Positions 22,560 through 35,594 of a stretch of DNA of 64,000 nucleotides are shown piece after piece; within the stretch, counting starts at the first letter, position 1; each line of letters starts with the position of its first letter. Under the pieces are notes generated by a model, which was not told the origin of the DNA, did no database searches, and was given only the letters and a program-made list of their open reading frames with translations. The position numbers and the translations under genes were made by a program. Source of the stretch: Hygrocybe punicea (lineage: Eukaryota > Basidiomycota > Agaricomycetes > Agaricales > Hygrophoraceae); the NCBI GenBank assembly GCA_963556145.1, contig OY744464.1:124001-188000 (forward strand), read 5' to 3'.

Positions 22560-25500
22560 AGTCTGATTGCACCTTTCCACCAAAAGTGACTGACCTCTAT
22601 CTAGACACTTGTTATCGCAATCCATGCTGCCGAGGATGTAATTCCCAAGCGTGAGGATGTCAATATTCTGAAACATGAAGATGCTGATATCAAACTGTTT
22701 AATTGCAAAGTCTTGATTTTGTCACGAATGTCAACTTGGAAGAAGTATTGTACCTCTCCATAATGCAACATATTGTCTAGCAAGAACTAAGTCCATGGAA
22801 ATGTTAGTAGAATAACATGGACGCATAAGATGGATGTACCCGGATGTTCCATGACATATGCACATTCTCAAGAAGTCTCTGTTTCTCTTTCCTGGCAGAC
22901 CATACAATTTGTCCAGTGGGAAGTCGAAGGCAGGCCCATCAGAATAGCCTGGGATTCCATCCCTCTACATCCTGTCCTGTTTGCTCATGTATATATGCAC
23001 AAACAGCTGCAGCTGCAGGTCCCTGCCATGTTTTCATGTGCTCATCTTTCGCACGTAGAAGTACATAGCTGTTGCCAAGATCTTCTGAGCTGCAGGGGTT
23101 CTTTTCTTTTTTTTTGGAGTGCCGGTATCATGGCTTTGAGGGTGTTAACTTAAGCATGGCAAAGTCCACGTTGGGCCAAGTTGGAGTATGGCTTTGATGG
23201 TTGCTTCATTTCTTCTGTAAGGTTTCCTATCGTCCTAACCATCATCCACTGCATGTGGTAACAACCGGGTCCAAGCTGCAGTACTTGGGATGTGAGATGG
23301 AGCAGTGCATGCACAGCAGGTTGGCAGAAGTGAATCCATTCAGGTGTGCATTGGTAATATAGTTCTTCGAACTCTTGCACAAATTGGATCATAAGTGCAT
23401 GCGCCTGTTGAAGTACTTCACATGTGATCATACGTTGATGAAGGATTCGAAGACCAGACACGAGCTTGCAAAAGTTCTGGTAGTAGAGGTTAGGAAGTAT
23501 GCCATAAAGTAAACCTGGCCCGAGAACGAAGATGTACATGAGAAATTCCCAAGCTTTGTATCCACTGGAAATTTTTTCAGAGGGGTTGCAGGGAGGGACA
23601 TCAAATGATCCAGGCAAGTATGATATTGATTTGGCAATGGTTGCTCCATGACATGTCCATGTATCATCTTGTAAGACAGCCCAATCTCACGTTAACTTGT
23701 CATCCAGTGCTTTGCAAGCTATAGTTCCATGCCAAAGTGAGAGGAGGAGGTCAGTGATGTTCAATGCAATGAGGTACATAAGGTCAGCAGGAAAACACAA
23801 GGGAGGGTTTATCATGCAGTATAATGGGAGTCCGCTGAAGATACTTGGCTTGACAATGCCAGTCTCCTTGCGGCGTGCAATGAATTGAGCCATATTTGCA
23901 GAGGCAATGAGGTGGTTGACATTGTGAAAGTATTCATCTGGTGGTCGCATGGGCATCTGATGGCAATTGTAGTTGTTGTGGTCACTACCTTCGAGGATAT
24001 AGTAACTGGGTTTGAGATGAGCTGGATAATATGTGTTATCACTTTTTAACCGACGTCCCTTGATGAGGCAATAGATCCTGCAGGAGTTGTAGCCCTGGTG
24101 GCCAGTCAGCCCACTCATGTGAGAGGTGCCAGGGCCATCAGCTGCACCAAACACAAAATACAGATAGGAAATGTGAACTGCCCCATCATGTGCATCCCAT
24201 ATGCAGAAACCTTCTTGCTGGAGGGCAGAAAGATGGTGAAGGGTGGGAAAAGAAATGAGTTGAAGTTTTTTGGTGCATTGGGACCTGGAATTAATCCTCT
24301 GGGTTCGACAACATCCGTTTTGTACCTGCCATCAGGAGCTAAGTCAAGTATGGCCCAAATGTAGATCCAACAGTCTGACGTCTTTTCTCAAATCTTTGTG
24401 TGCCATTGATCGAGAAGAGGAGCGTGGTGTCATGGTCACCAATGCAGCCCTCATGGAAAGCATTGAGATATTCAGAACTGGAAAGAAAATCTTCATAACT
24501 ATCAAGTTGTTGGGTAATGGGGTCTAGATGAGCTAAAATTTCATGTGTGTGGGTTGCTCCATATCGCATAGCTTCTGTGGTTTCAGGACTGTGCCACAGA
24601 GCTTGCAGCTGGGGGCAAAGGGGAATTGTGAGGAAGGCTTTGACAGGTTGGCAGATCTTGCCATTACTGGCCTTGTACTGGATAGGATCACACTGCAGCG
24701 TTCCACACATGGGACAATGGGTCAAGTCCACCAGAGGGCCTGTGAAGCCTACTTGCACATATCATGGAATAGTGGTACAACTCTGGTCAACTCGTGAATC
24801 TTGCATTTGATGTGATTGAGGGAAAGAAAATCACAATCAGGAAAACATTCCGAAATGGCATCACCAACTTTGGTGTAAACGTCTTCAGACCCTTTCATGG
24901 TAGCTAAGAATATTTTGATTGCAAGGGTGAGGTCAGGGTCATCAACGTCAGGTGGGCCTTCAACAGGATTGCACAGCCAATGAATGGTGTCAGGGTCAAG
25001 CCCACCATTATCAAGCATAGCGGAATGAACTAAAGCAATGTACACAAGCATGAGATTGATGTTGTCAAGGGGGTCTTGGTTGAATTCATGCTCTGGTGGG
25101 GGATCTGGCAGGTGACCTTCAGCTGGAATGCCATCAGGATCTGCATCTAGAACACCATTGGGTTCTGCATTCTGAACGGCATCAAGATCCCAAAGACTTC
25201 CGGGATCAACCACTTGGTCGAGAGGGTCATTTTACAGACATGGATTCAGCACTCAGAGAGGTTTATTTGCAAGCAACATACAGTATTGTCCTCATCCTCA
25301 TCAGATACATCCATGTCAACTTGCACTTGCTGCACTGGGAGAGGGTTGGCGTAGAGGTCTTCAATTTCATTGTCAGGTGCGAGGGTGTCATCAGGAGCCA
25401 CCCTGGCATCAAGAGTGCAATCCTGTTCATCATCAGAGACTACTTGGTCGTGATCAACTGGGTGAGCTAGGTGGACAGGTCCTGGGTCAAGATTGTGCTG

Positions 25501-25638
25501 GCAAAGGTAATTATCAAGGGCAGTGCGAATCGCGGTGTGGCGGTACTGTGTGTGTGCATAAAATGTCCTTTGGGAAACTTTTTGGAGTTCTACACAGTAT
25601 GGTGCACAATTGCAGAAGTATTCCTGTTCGTGAGACAT
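22560..25638 (-). pseudogene. Tnp2-family transposase of CACTA copy A, decayed
   Basis: The start MSHEQEYFCNC is near 25638; an N-terminal C-x-C-x3-C...H...H zinc-finger-like motif is shared with copy B. Further on come FTGPLVDLTHCPMCG, LTIPLCPQLQALW and a MRY...T block, with DNGGLDPDTIHWLC upstream. A frame change near 24400 separates NGTQRF from DCWIYIWAILDLAPDG. Then follow LIPGPNAPKNFNSFLFP, ADGPGTSHMSGL-type text, GHQGYNSCRIYC and GNLTEEMKQPS. Tnp2 proteins are DDE-type transposases of CACTA/EnSpm elements. The shift and further decay near the C-terminus make it non-functional as read. Confidence 0.75.
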
Positions 25639-25773
25639 TGAAGTTGAAAATGACTTGGAAAGAAAGTATGATAGAATGATGATGGTGGGGAGAAAGTACT
25701 TTGAAAATGGAAACTTAGAGCAAGACTTAGAGGCAAGCGGAAGCGGATTCCCTTCATTGGCATTTTCGATCAT

Positions 25774-26209
25774 TTACAAATAGATATAAAAGGAATTATA
25801 TTATGTAAAAATATCTCAAAATATGGACTTTCTAAATAATTTTACGTACTATAACTTCTATCAAAATATTATTCAAGAATTTAAATAGATATCTGCACTC
25901 TCACTGGAAGTTCGTCCATTCAGATGTTTTAAAAAACATTGCAATTTCCATTTGAAAACATTTCGATCCATTGCAATCATTCTATTTAGTTCTACTGCTC
26001 GTTGCCCATTTCCGCCCCCACCACCGCCCCTGCCCCGCTGCCCTGGCTCCCACTGCTCTAACTCCCATCCACTGCCCTGGCTCCCATCTGCTGCCGCTGC
26101 TGCCCCACCACACGGAATCTTCAAGCCGTCACCGCCGCTTTCGCTGCCGTGGCTGCCTTCACTTTCACTTCCTTTATATCCTGCTTGATCTTGGCACTCT
26201 TCAGCGTGT
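25774..26209. other. AT-rich and GC-rich stretch between CACTA copies A and B
   Basis: 25774-25900 is AT-rich without ORFs. 25990-26190 is C-rich on the plus strand (poly-Pro/Gly low-complexity ORFs on both strands, not credible). No terminal repeats were identified. Confidence 0.35.
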
Positions 26210-26529
26210 AGACCTGTCATACATAGTTGCGATAGTGAGTGCAGAGAATAGACCTTGTTGCCATTGCACTCGCCTCCTTTTGGTCATCCTCAAGCCTCTC
26301 CCACATGATGTCGAACTCGGCCTTAGTTACCTCGTTCTTGGCACACTAGTCCTTTGCAAACAGGTTCCTGATCAAAAGGCTTTAGTATATAAAAGGAAGG
26401 TTGGAGGAAACTTACTTCAGATTTACGGCTTGCGTCCCTTTGAAAAGTTTCTTCTTTCCCTTGCTCGTTGATGCACTGGCACTGGCAGCCCCTTCTTTGA
26501 TGCATGTAGTGGTCACGGACTGAGCAGAA

Positions 26530-27270
26530 TAGTGATGCTGAAGTTCGGTTCGGAACCAAACCAAACCTGGTTTGAACCGTTAACCGAACCGCTGGTTAAG
26601 TTTGCGGTTCTGGCACTGACATGCGGTTCAAACCGCGTTCAAACGCGGTTCAAACCGCGAACCGTAATGTATAGTTACCTACGTAGATACTCATTTACTT
26701 AATTTTTCACATTTTTTTCTATGCAGTCGCGTGAACTTAGGTCATGTGACCTTAAACATACTCGCGCGCAACTTCAAGTTCGACTCAACACTAACGTTAC
26801 TCAACAACCACGGTGAGTAATGACTTTATTTCATATTTTACTGACATTTTATTACATAGAACAGCCCCCCGTGGCCCACCTTGACCGCATAAAGAAGGCG
26901 CCCGCAGTCAACTCCACCCAACAACCTCCCTCGCGTTCCAATGCGAGTCAGAGTGAATCGATGGCAGCAGCGGCAGCAGCAGCAACGGCAGTGGCAACAC
27001 CACATACCACCACCCCGACGACGACGACGACGGCCAAATGACGACGATGACGGCCAAATGATGACGACGACAACGGCCAAATGACGACGACGACGATGGC
27101 CAAATGACCACAACAACAGCAGCAGCGGCAGCGGCAGCGGCAACAGCAGCAGCAGCGGCAGTGGCAACAGCAGCAGCAGCGGCAGCGGCAGCGGCAACAG
27201 CAGCAGCAGCGGCAGCGGCAGCGGCAACAGCAGCAGCAGCGGCAACAGCAGCAGCAGCGGCAGTGGCAGC

Positions 27271-27302
<32 letters not shown>

Positions 27303-27829
27303 AGCAACACCGGTGGCAGCAGCCAGGTACGTCCCCCAAATCCAGTCCCAACGACATCGGCTAACGAGGGGAATGGACGAGGTGACGACGAAGACCCACC
27401 TCACGAACACGCCCTAGCCGCGTCAATTGACGTGCGGACGCCCATAGGAAGTCCCCAGCCCCATCCAACCTCGCAAAAACAGACGGAGCGTGTCAATTGA
27501 CGCGTCCCCGTTCTTCGTGAGGTAGGTAGCACGCGCGGATGCCCATGGGAAGTGCCTGGCCCCAACCCAACCTGGCAAAAACAGACGGAGCCCACCCATC
27601 TACCTCGTGAGGGTGACAGCCGCATCAATTGACACGTGTCTGGCCCGCGCAAGGTATTTGGAGGTGGGTTCGCGGTTCGAACTGCGTTTGAACGCAGACC
27701 GAACGCCGTGAAACCGTTCGACATGGTTCCGGTTCAGGTTTGGCATTTTGCTGAACCGAACCATCGGTTCCAGTTCCGGTTTTTCAAAAATAGCGAAAAA
27801 CCGGACCGAACCGAACTTCGGCAACACTA
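26530..27829. mobile_element. 1.3 kb non-autonomous hAT-like element with 8-bp duplication GAGCAGAA
   Basis: The ends are TAGTGATGCTGAAGTTCGG on the left and the inverse of TAGTGTTGCCGAAGTTCGG on the right, flanked by GAGCAGAA at 26522-26529 and 27830-27837. Subterminal GGTTCAAACC-type repeats follow inside both ends. No transposase ORF is present. Precise removal rejoins an exon of the second gene of copy B. Confidence 0.85.
27109..27302. repeat. CAG/GGC trinucleotide-rich minisatellite
   Basis: Mixed (CAG)n and (GGC)n with interspersed AAC in a loose 24-30 bp period. It yields poly-Ala, poly-Ser or poly-Leu ORFs in several frames, which I treat as artefacts. Confidence 0.9.
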
Positions 27830-30800
27830 GAGCAGAAGCACTAAATAGACAGCATATGACGATATGTATGCAGATAGAGAGAGAGAACTCACAATGGGTC
27901 AACAACAGCCACGGCTCCAATCGTAGTCGCTGCTCGACCTGCCAGGACTTGTTGCATGGAGTCTTCAGGGCCGTCACGGTTTTGAGCTTCCGACAGTTCC
28001 TGTGGACCTTCTGGGTTCGGTTCTGTGGAGAATGTCAACATGTACGATGGGAGACTTCTCGGTCTCCATACCTTGTATGTCCAGCGTCACGGGTGACTTG
28101 GGGAGTCCTGTCATGGTGGCAGAGGTGTCTGCCAGTGGCTCAGGCGGTAGGTCAGGCAGTAGGTCAATAGGGAGCATAGAGGGGGTATTGATAGGCGTAG
28201 GAGAGGAGCTGGTAGGTGGTGTAGGTATTTGCTCTAATTCAATGTTGGCCTTCTTTACTAGTTGTGGGACTTTCAATTTCTTCTTCGCGGTTGCTGTGAG
28301 TATCGTAGAGACACGCTTCTGTGGTAGATGCATGTAGGCGTCATTTTCTTCGACCTTCGTGGCTCGACTGTCATTGCTGTTGCCATCGTCGTCACCTAAA
28401 ATAAACTTGCCATACCAACCAGGGTGATTGAGTGTAGCAATAGTGTCGAGCTTCCAGTGGTCTTCACAGAGGCGGAGTTCACCAGCAAAATTGTATATCT
28501 GTATTCGCACAAAGTTACGGAAACTAGAGGTGCCTTTTCCTCATGTCGGCGGCGCAAGGCCTTTGGCGTGACACTCACGCCAAATCTCCTGAAGTCGATT
28601 CATGATTGCAGAGAGTCAATAGCCGTCAACTTCGCAACCATGCTCGTCTTCAATATACCTGCATTTGACATCGATTCCAGCCACACGTCTCTTCTTGCTT
28701 TTCATTCCAGCCATGTTGTTGACAACGGTTATTGACGTAGCGGCAGTTTTGTTATCATTCCACTCACTCTTGCACCAGTATTTGACATTGGGGTAGCACT
28801 TCCAGTCCAAGGGTGCTAACAGCTCACGAATGTTGGAGCTGCCGCTGGATATTGGCATGTTAAGGGTGGGTTGGAATCTGGCATTGTTTTCAGGGCAACT
28901 GGTTTGCATCATTGATTGTATCATTTCCCTGTCGCTGTATTAATAGCAGATATATACAATAAATGAAACATACTGGGAGTAGTCTAATTGTGATTTTAAA
29001 CGGATGTTTTCGTGAAAAAGACCTTGGTAAAGTGGATTGCAAATAAGGGTATTATGGTCAAGTTTCTTGACAACTGCGGATTGTGTTCCGTGCTGGGATT
29101 GGTGTAGTTTGCTCAAGAGGGTCAGCGACATGAATATATGCGTACCATTTGGATTTCTGGCCTAAAATTCCACCTGTTGAGACTGCTTTGATGATTGTTC
29201 TGTGAGGTTCGAAGAGGTCCATGAGCTTTTGCATGATGAAGGGGAGGTCCTAGTGCTGGCAAAAAATTCTGCATTTCAGGCGAAAAAGTGAGCAGAGACT
29301 TGGATAATTCAGGAGAATTTTCAAGATCAGACTCATAGTGACTTCTTGGAGTAGAGGGGAAAATGTATGTGTTGTTGGTGCTGTTCGCCATCATGGTAGC
29401 AGACGAAGAGGCAAGGAAGCATGACATCACAGCCAAAGTCACTAAGTCCATACCACCATGAATATGCTGGCTGATCGTGTCATTACCCTCTTCGTCGATG
29501 CCTTCACTGCGGACTGGACTAAATATACTGTTCAATTTGATGCAGGGGATCTGGGCCCCATGGTAAGCTCATCCCTCTGATTTTATCCGGAAAATAAACA
29601 TGATGATGCCCAGATGCTTGTGCTTCATATCCGTGATGCCCCAATGGCTGTAAGCGAAAAGGAAACTACCAAGGAGGAGATGGAGGGAAAAGTACCTAAG
29701 CAAGAGGAGGGGGATCTTGGAAGCTACACAACTGCACACCCCTCGATCGTCCTCGCACGCCATGCAGTCCCTGGCTGTCGAACTCAGGGATTTGTACCTA
29801 CCATTACATGTGCTTCAAATTATTCCGGAATATCCTCCTCCTCAATACCACCAAGAGTTGTTACCTCGAGTCTGATCTTCTCACCGACAAAATATTTCTC
29901 TTGGTCGAAAGGAAAAGGAACCATCGCAACAGTGGAATGAATGTTCTTGATATCAATCACTCTCAAATCCTCTGCACCTTGGTACTGACAAGCCCAAATA
30001 GTTTCATATGTGTTATAAAGTAGTGTGAGGTTTGGTGGCGAATAGTTGGAGACGAGAGCAAGCGTTTGCGTCTCGTTATTGATAGTTGCTTGAAAAAAGA
30101 ACTGTACTTCGCCATAGAATACAGTGCCGTCAACTGCATACTTCAGCAGGATGTCAGTGCCAAGTAATTTAAAAATTCACGATGACTTACACGAATATTG
30201 CATGACATGCGAACCTGTTCCAACGATTTCATCTTCTTCTTCCACGATGAACGAGCAATTTGACCTGTGGGAAGTCTTGAATGGGCCCAACGACAAACTC
30301 GAGGATTCCAGTTTGTAACATCCTCACCAGTGTGTTGGTGCATGTAGTTACACACAGCAGCAGTGGCTGGTCCTTGTAGAGTTCGCATTCGCTCGTCCTT
30401 TGCATGCAGCAAAATATAACCATCTCTGAGATCCTGTGATCCACGGGGGTTCTTGGGAGTCTTCTCTAGTTCGGGTATCATCGCCTTGAGGGCGTTGACT
30501 TGAGTCCGGCGGTATCCACACTGAGAGAGATTGGCGAAAGGATCAGATGGTTGTTTCATTTCTTCAGTAAGGTTTCCAATTGTCCACTCCATCATCCATT
30601 GTGTGTAATAACATAACAGTCCAAGAACATGAACAAGAGGTGCGAGATGGAGCAGGATGTGGAGGACAGGTCGACAAAAGTGGATGCGTTCCAGTTTGCA
30701 TTGGTAATATATTTCCTCAAATTCTCGGACAAAGTCAACCATAAGTCCATGCACTCGAACGAGCTCTTCTTTTGTAATCCTGCATTGATGGAGGATGCGA

Positions 30801-31389
30801 ATCGCTCAGACAAGCTTGCAGAAATTCATGAAGTAAGGGTTAGGAAGGGTGCCATACAGGAGACCTGGGCTTAAGACGAATATATACATCAAGTACTCCC
30901 AGGCCTTGTATCCGCTAGAAATCTTCTCGGTGGGATTGCGTGGTGGCCTGTCAAAGGATCCAGGAAGGTATGGTGTTGCTTCAGCAACCAATTTACCATG
31001 CTGTTCCCATATGTCGCCTTGTAGCATGGCCCACTGCCAAGTCACTTTGTTGTCAGGGTCCTTGACAGGCATTTTTCCACGCCAAAGGTCGAGCATGAGG
31101 TCAGTGAGGTTGAGTGCGACGATATGCATGATATCAGGAGCAAAACATACAGGAATGCGGATCATTCGAGGTGTGGGAAGCCCACTGAAAATGCTGGGTT
31201 TGCTGATGCCAGTCATACGCCGGCGATCTGTGTATTGCGCCATATTCCTAGAAGTGATGAGGAATTTGAGATTTTCGATGTAGTCACCGGGTGCTCGCGC
31301 AGGTAATTGCTGAAATGGATAATCGTCATGATCACTCCCTTCGAGTACATAATTATGGGGCTTGAGATGAGTGGTGTACTGTATTTATC

Positions 31390-31790
31390 ACTCCCCCAGG
31401 AATCCACATGGAATCCACCTTCAGTCCACCTTCAGTCCACATTGTCTGCCTCCAGTCCACCTCCAGTCTGCCTCCAGTCCACCTTCAGTCCACCTTTAGT
31501 CCTACCAAAATTCGTCCACCCCCAGTCCACTCCAGGTGGACTCCACATGGAGTCCGCATGTAGGACTGGACTCATGGTGGACTATTGGTGGACTTTGTCT
31601 GGACTTTTGATGGACTGATAAATGATTTTCAGGATAAAGCTTCCACATGGATTCCACATGGACTCCACATGGACAAGACATGGACTATGCAAGAACAGAT
31701 TCAAGATGGACTCCATGTGGACTCCATGTGGACTCCATGTGGACTCCATGTGGACTCCATGTGGACTTTTCATGGACTGATGAATGATGA
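31390..31790. repeat. Left subterminal AGTCCACC/CATGGACTCC repeats
   Basis: Dozens of short AGTCCACCT, CAGTCCACC and GGACTCCATGT units in both orientations, matched by a similar cluster at 35640-35900. They are likely transposase-binding repeats of the enclosing element. Confidence 0.75.
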
Positions 31791-32491
31791 TCATAACGAA
31801 GTAACTATTATGTATTTCATGGGTTCATGACATAAACTAGACATGAAAGCATCATAAACAGAAATCAACATTTTAGCATACTTTTTATGAAGGAATCCAG
31901 TTGAAATTCAGTTAGAAACCTTATACAAATTTCTAAACTGCCAGCTTTCATTGACCATTTTGTAATTTACTAACCCAATTTTGTAGATAATGCAATTCTA
32001 AAACTGCCAGGGGTCTTAGAAGTCACAAGAGCATATTATTTATTTTAGGTAATATTTTCCCACGCTCCATATTTTGTAACTCTCAAGTCTATGCAAAACT
32101 CATGGTCCCCTATCTGTTGTATTTATCATAGTCATATCAAATACCAGTATTATTATATCAGTTCTTGTAATTAGAAGTGCTCAATTCTGAAGAAAGGTTG
32201 CATGACTTGTCATGCAACCTTAAGTATGCACAGTCTGTGACTGTGCATATTACTGTTACAAGCCACTAAATTATGTAATATTTCATATTAGTGAATATTG
32301 TCACAAGCAGTATTCTATTATTTAGAAACATTTTTATCATCATACAATTGTATGATATATGGAATGTCGAAAATAGTTGGTTTCAACACTCACTCAGTTC
32401 AAGCCCTCACAATTTGTTCAAGATGATACATATATAAAGACAACATCTGAACTGCATATTTCCTGTTAATGAAAAACCTATGATGCAATTG

Positions 32492-33000
32492 CTAGCCTTC
32501 TCTGTCAATGTCAATTCCATCATCAATGTCACTATCATCATCACCATCAGAATCTATTTCCTCTCTCCTCTTCTGCTTTTCTGTCTGCCTTTTGATCACT
32601 TGCTCTGTATGAAGAAACAGCATTGTATGCAAAAACCAGTTAAAGTTGCCCACAGTCATTCTTTTCAGAATGGTCTGAAATCCTCCTACCCATGCATTCA
32701 ACTGCTCACATGCCTATACAATGTGTTTCAGTATCAGCTGAGTAAATGATTGAAATAGAACTTACTTGAGTATTAAATGCACATTTATAATGAGGGTTCC
32801 CATGCCTATCATGTTCAACCATGACAAGATTTTGTTGAGAAACATTCAGGGGAGCAGGATTGCACCATGTTCAACACAGATAGTCTGATATATGATGATT
32901 GATATAATGATAGGAATCCACAATGTTGCTTTCCATTTGTTCCAACTCCCACTAGTAATGGCCATGTGGAGGACCATGCAGGCTTTGTCAATGCAAACAT
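32492..33000 (-). pseudogene. C-terminal remnant of a CxC5/CxC6-type KDZ transposase
   Basis: Minus-strand text reads …CNPAPLNVSQQNLVMVEHD, then across an inferred intron CEQLNAWVGGFQTILKRM and NFNWFLHTMLFLHTEQVIK, then an acidic tail with DSDGDDDSD. The ACEQLNAW...ILKRMT...NFNWFLH block is what I recall from agaricomycete proteins with CxC5/CxC6 clusters linked to KDZ transposases. Upstream catalytic parts are missing or unreadable, so it is a remnant of the element that inserted here. Confidence 0.6.
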
Positions 33001-33980
33001 AGTCTGGTCATATTTCAGAAGTTAGATAGATCTTCAAGATATTTGGTCTTGAGATAATTCAGGCACAAGCCAGGACCCAATTATCTAGAGACCAAATAGC
33101 CTAACATTCTGCCCTCACAATAAAAGCCATAGATATTGGTCTAAAAATCCTAAATATTTGAATCATTTTCTATTTTCTGTACATGCTCACAATAATGAAA
33201 ACAATAATGGCATATTTTCTGTGTGCACTATTTCTGTATGAATGGGTGACTTCCCATAGCATTTAAATAATCTAAAAACATAGATTATCCCATATGCAGT
33301 ACTCTGATTGACAAAGCCAAGCGGCCACTAAGACCCCAGAAAAAACTTCAAGCTCCATTGTCCTGAAATGGTGGAATAAACCCAAAATCTGGAAGGGGGG
33401 GTAACCCCCCCTTTCTAGATTAAACTTATTTCTGCACTAATTTTGGAGATCCGCCCCACTCAGAACAACCCGATTGTGCCTTTGCCAAGTCTCGGCATGT
33501 CAAATTCTAACGTCTCAACCAGATTCAACTGACACTGAACAAATTAGGCCAGCAGCAAGAAGCTGACTCAGCTAGGGGTTCCAGCTCCGACTGGCACCCC
33601 GTTTATGTTGAAAACATATTTAAATGCTGCGGGAAGTCACCCAATACCACTTTTAGATAATATTATTTTCTGCAATATTTTCACAATTGAGATAAGAACA
33701 CAAATAGTTTCAAAATGTGACTGGATATCTGCATCTTATTTGATTGCACTTCATCCATCTCCTGTGTGAGTTGCTACCTTTTTCACTCCCAGGCCATATT
33801 TTGTTCAGATGGTCTGATTACAGCTGCCATACAATAGTCAGTCTTGACAGCCCCTCTTTGGCAAGTTTTTCAGGAAATTTCACACATTTTTAGTTTTCTG
33901 TAACTACATCCACAAGAATTCTCTTACTATTCCAAAATTACCTAAATAATTATTACTGAAGGAGGGGGTTGAGAAGATAA
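33001..33980. other. Non-coding interior of the KDZ-type insertion
   Basis: AT-rich, no credible ORF. It contains a G7-TAA-C7 hairpin at 33393-33413. Confidence 0.4.
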
Positions 33981-34043
33981 GGTGGGGAGAGGAGGAAGGA
34001 AGGGCAAGGGGAAAGCAGGAGAGGGGGGAGTGAGAGTGAGGGG

Positions 34044-34175
34044 AAGGGGAAAGTGGGAGGGACGGGGAAAGTGGGAGGGACGGGGAAAGTGGGAGGGACG
34101 GGGAAAGTGGGAGGGACGGGGAAAGTGGGAGGGACGGGGAAAGTGGGAGGGACGGGGAAAGTGGGAGGGACGGGG
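34044..34175. repeat. 18-bp G-rich minisatellite
   Basis: About eight near-perfect GGGAAAGTGGGAGGGACG units, followed to 34390 by irregular GGGAGAGG purine-rich sequence. Encoded GKWEGR repeats are an artefact of composition. Confidence 0.9.
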
Positions 34176-35034
34176 ATGTGAGAAGGGAGGGGGAAGCGGG
34201 GAGCCAGAGCGAGGGGGAAACGGGGGAGCCAGAGGAGGGGAGCCAGAGAGGGAGAGGAGGGGAGCCAGAGGGGAGAGGGAGAGGAGGAGAGAGGGAGAGG
34301 GTGGGAGGGAGAGGGGAGAGGGTGGGGAGGAGAGGAGAGGGTGGGAGGGAGAGGAGAGAGGAGAGGCGGGAGGGAGAGGGGAGAGGGAGAGGGTGGTGGT
34401 CCGTCCTCCTCGGTTGCTGCTGCCGCTTGTTGCTGTCATTGCCGTTGTCATTGCCGTTGATGCTGCTGTTACCGCTGCTGCTGTTACTGTTGTTGTTGTC
34501 GTCCCCGTAGCTACTTAGAATACAATATTCTAACAATTGTCAAAAAATGACTGAATAATTAGCAAAAAAACTCATGAAGCGGCGGGGGTGGGTGGACCAC
34601 CCTCCGCCGCATCCGGTTCTTGCATGCATTGCTGCTGCTGCCGCCATGGTCGCTGCTGCTGTTGCGCTGGCATTGCCATTGGGGTCCGACCTCCTTTCTG
34701 GGTGCAGGGCATTTGGATGCAGGGGGTCCTCATTTGGCGTTGGCGTTGACGTGGACTGTGGGACAAGATTAGAAGAAAAGAATCAAAACAAAACAAAAAT
34801 CCATACCTGGGACAGCGGGAGTGGGCGCGCCACCATCCCGCTGCGTCCGTTTTACTGCCTTCGTTCCTGTCTCCTCCCCGTTTGGTCGCATCGCGGTCGT
34901 CTGGGGGTCATTGCTGGCCATTGGGTGTCCCTCGCCGTCTATGCCACTTTGGCCGTGTCCTCTTCGTTGTGGATGTTGAGGGCACATGGGCGTGGGTGTG
35001 GGCGTTGTAGGTAATAGTCAGTAACACAATATAA

Positions 35035-35313
<279 letters not shown>

Positions 35314-35520
35314 TGAAGTTGGCGGGCGTCGAGCGTGGGTGTTTGGAGTTGGGTGTTGGTTGGGCGTGTTTGCACAGTCGCGCCTTTGTTGATGACCATG
35401 TGATGTGTTGGTGCTGTACGCTACAATAAATATGTAAATACATGTATGAAGAAATAAATAAAGAGATAAATATATTGTGGACAGGGTGAGAACTGAGCAA
35501 TCCTGGTGAAGAGAAGCAAA

Positions 35521-35594
35521 GGTTGTGTAGACAAGTGGTTATAGCTCCGTGCTTGTTGTAGTCTTGGGTTCAATCCCAGGAAGTGGCACTTTTT
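35521..35594 (+). other. tRNA-like Pol III unit (possible SINE)
   Basis: An A-box-like TAGACAAGTGG (35528-35538) and B-box GGTTCAATCCC (35567-35577) are correctly spaced, followed by TTTTT at 35590. The T-arm stem pairs (with a 6-nt loop), but the anticodon and acceptor stems do not close well, so it is not a convincing tRNA gene. A tRNA-derived SINE or pseudogene is likelier. Confidence 0.4.

Larger units (their letters stand above)
18264..25773 (-). mobile_element. CACTA-like element copy A, decayed and interrupted
   Basis: It contains a Tnp2-type transposase region (22560-25638) followed on the same strand by a second gene (18264-22391), the same order as copy B at 26210-37536. A solo LTR and a foldback element have inserted into the second gene. 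I did not find CACTA terminal repeats, so the limits are those of the coding region. The family assignment rests on the Tnp2 motifs. Confidence 0.7.
26210..29430 (-). pseudogene. Second (TnpA-like) gene of CACTA copy B, split by a hAT-like insertion
   Basis: Readable from about 29430 (MANSTNNTYIFPS) through a Ser/Pro-rich N-terminal part, LKSQLDYSQ, then the conserved core WCKSEWNDN, YIEDEHGCEVDGY and a later exon with FAGELRLCEDHWKLDT and HPGWYGKF, followed by YMHLPQKR and a disordered Pro-rich region. A GTATGG...CCACAG intron (about 50 nt) joins TLDIQ to PNPEGPQELS. The next exon begins ASAQSVTTTC and has a Lys-rich SKGKKKLFKG patch; the element at 26530-27829 splits it. A final piece, EVTKAEFDIMWERLEDDQ, lies near 26230-26330. 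The family's role is unproven. Confidence 0.6.

Noticed and set aside
26838..27410. Overlapping 120-190 codon ORFs in the CAG repeat
   Set aside because: Low-complexity poly-Ala, poly-Leu or poly-Cys frames produced by the repeat.
33904..34536. ORFs across the purine-rich minisatellite
   Set aside because: Composition artefact; open on both strands without any domain.
35521..35594. Functional tRNA gene
   Set aside because: A- and B-boxes are present, but the acceptor and anticodon stems do not pair.
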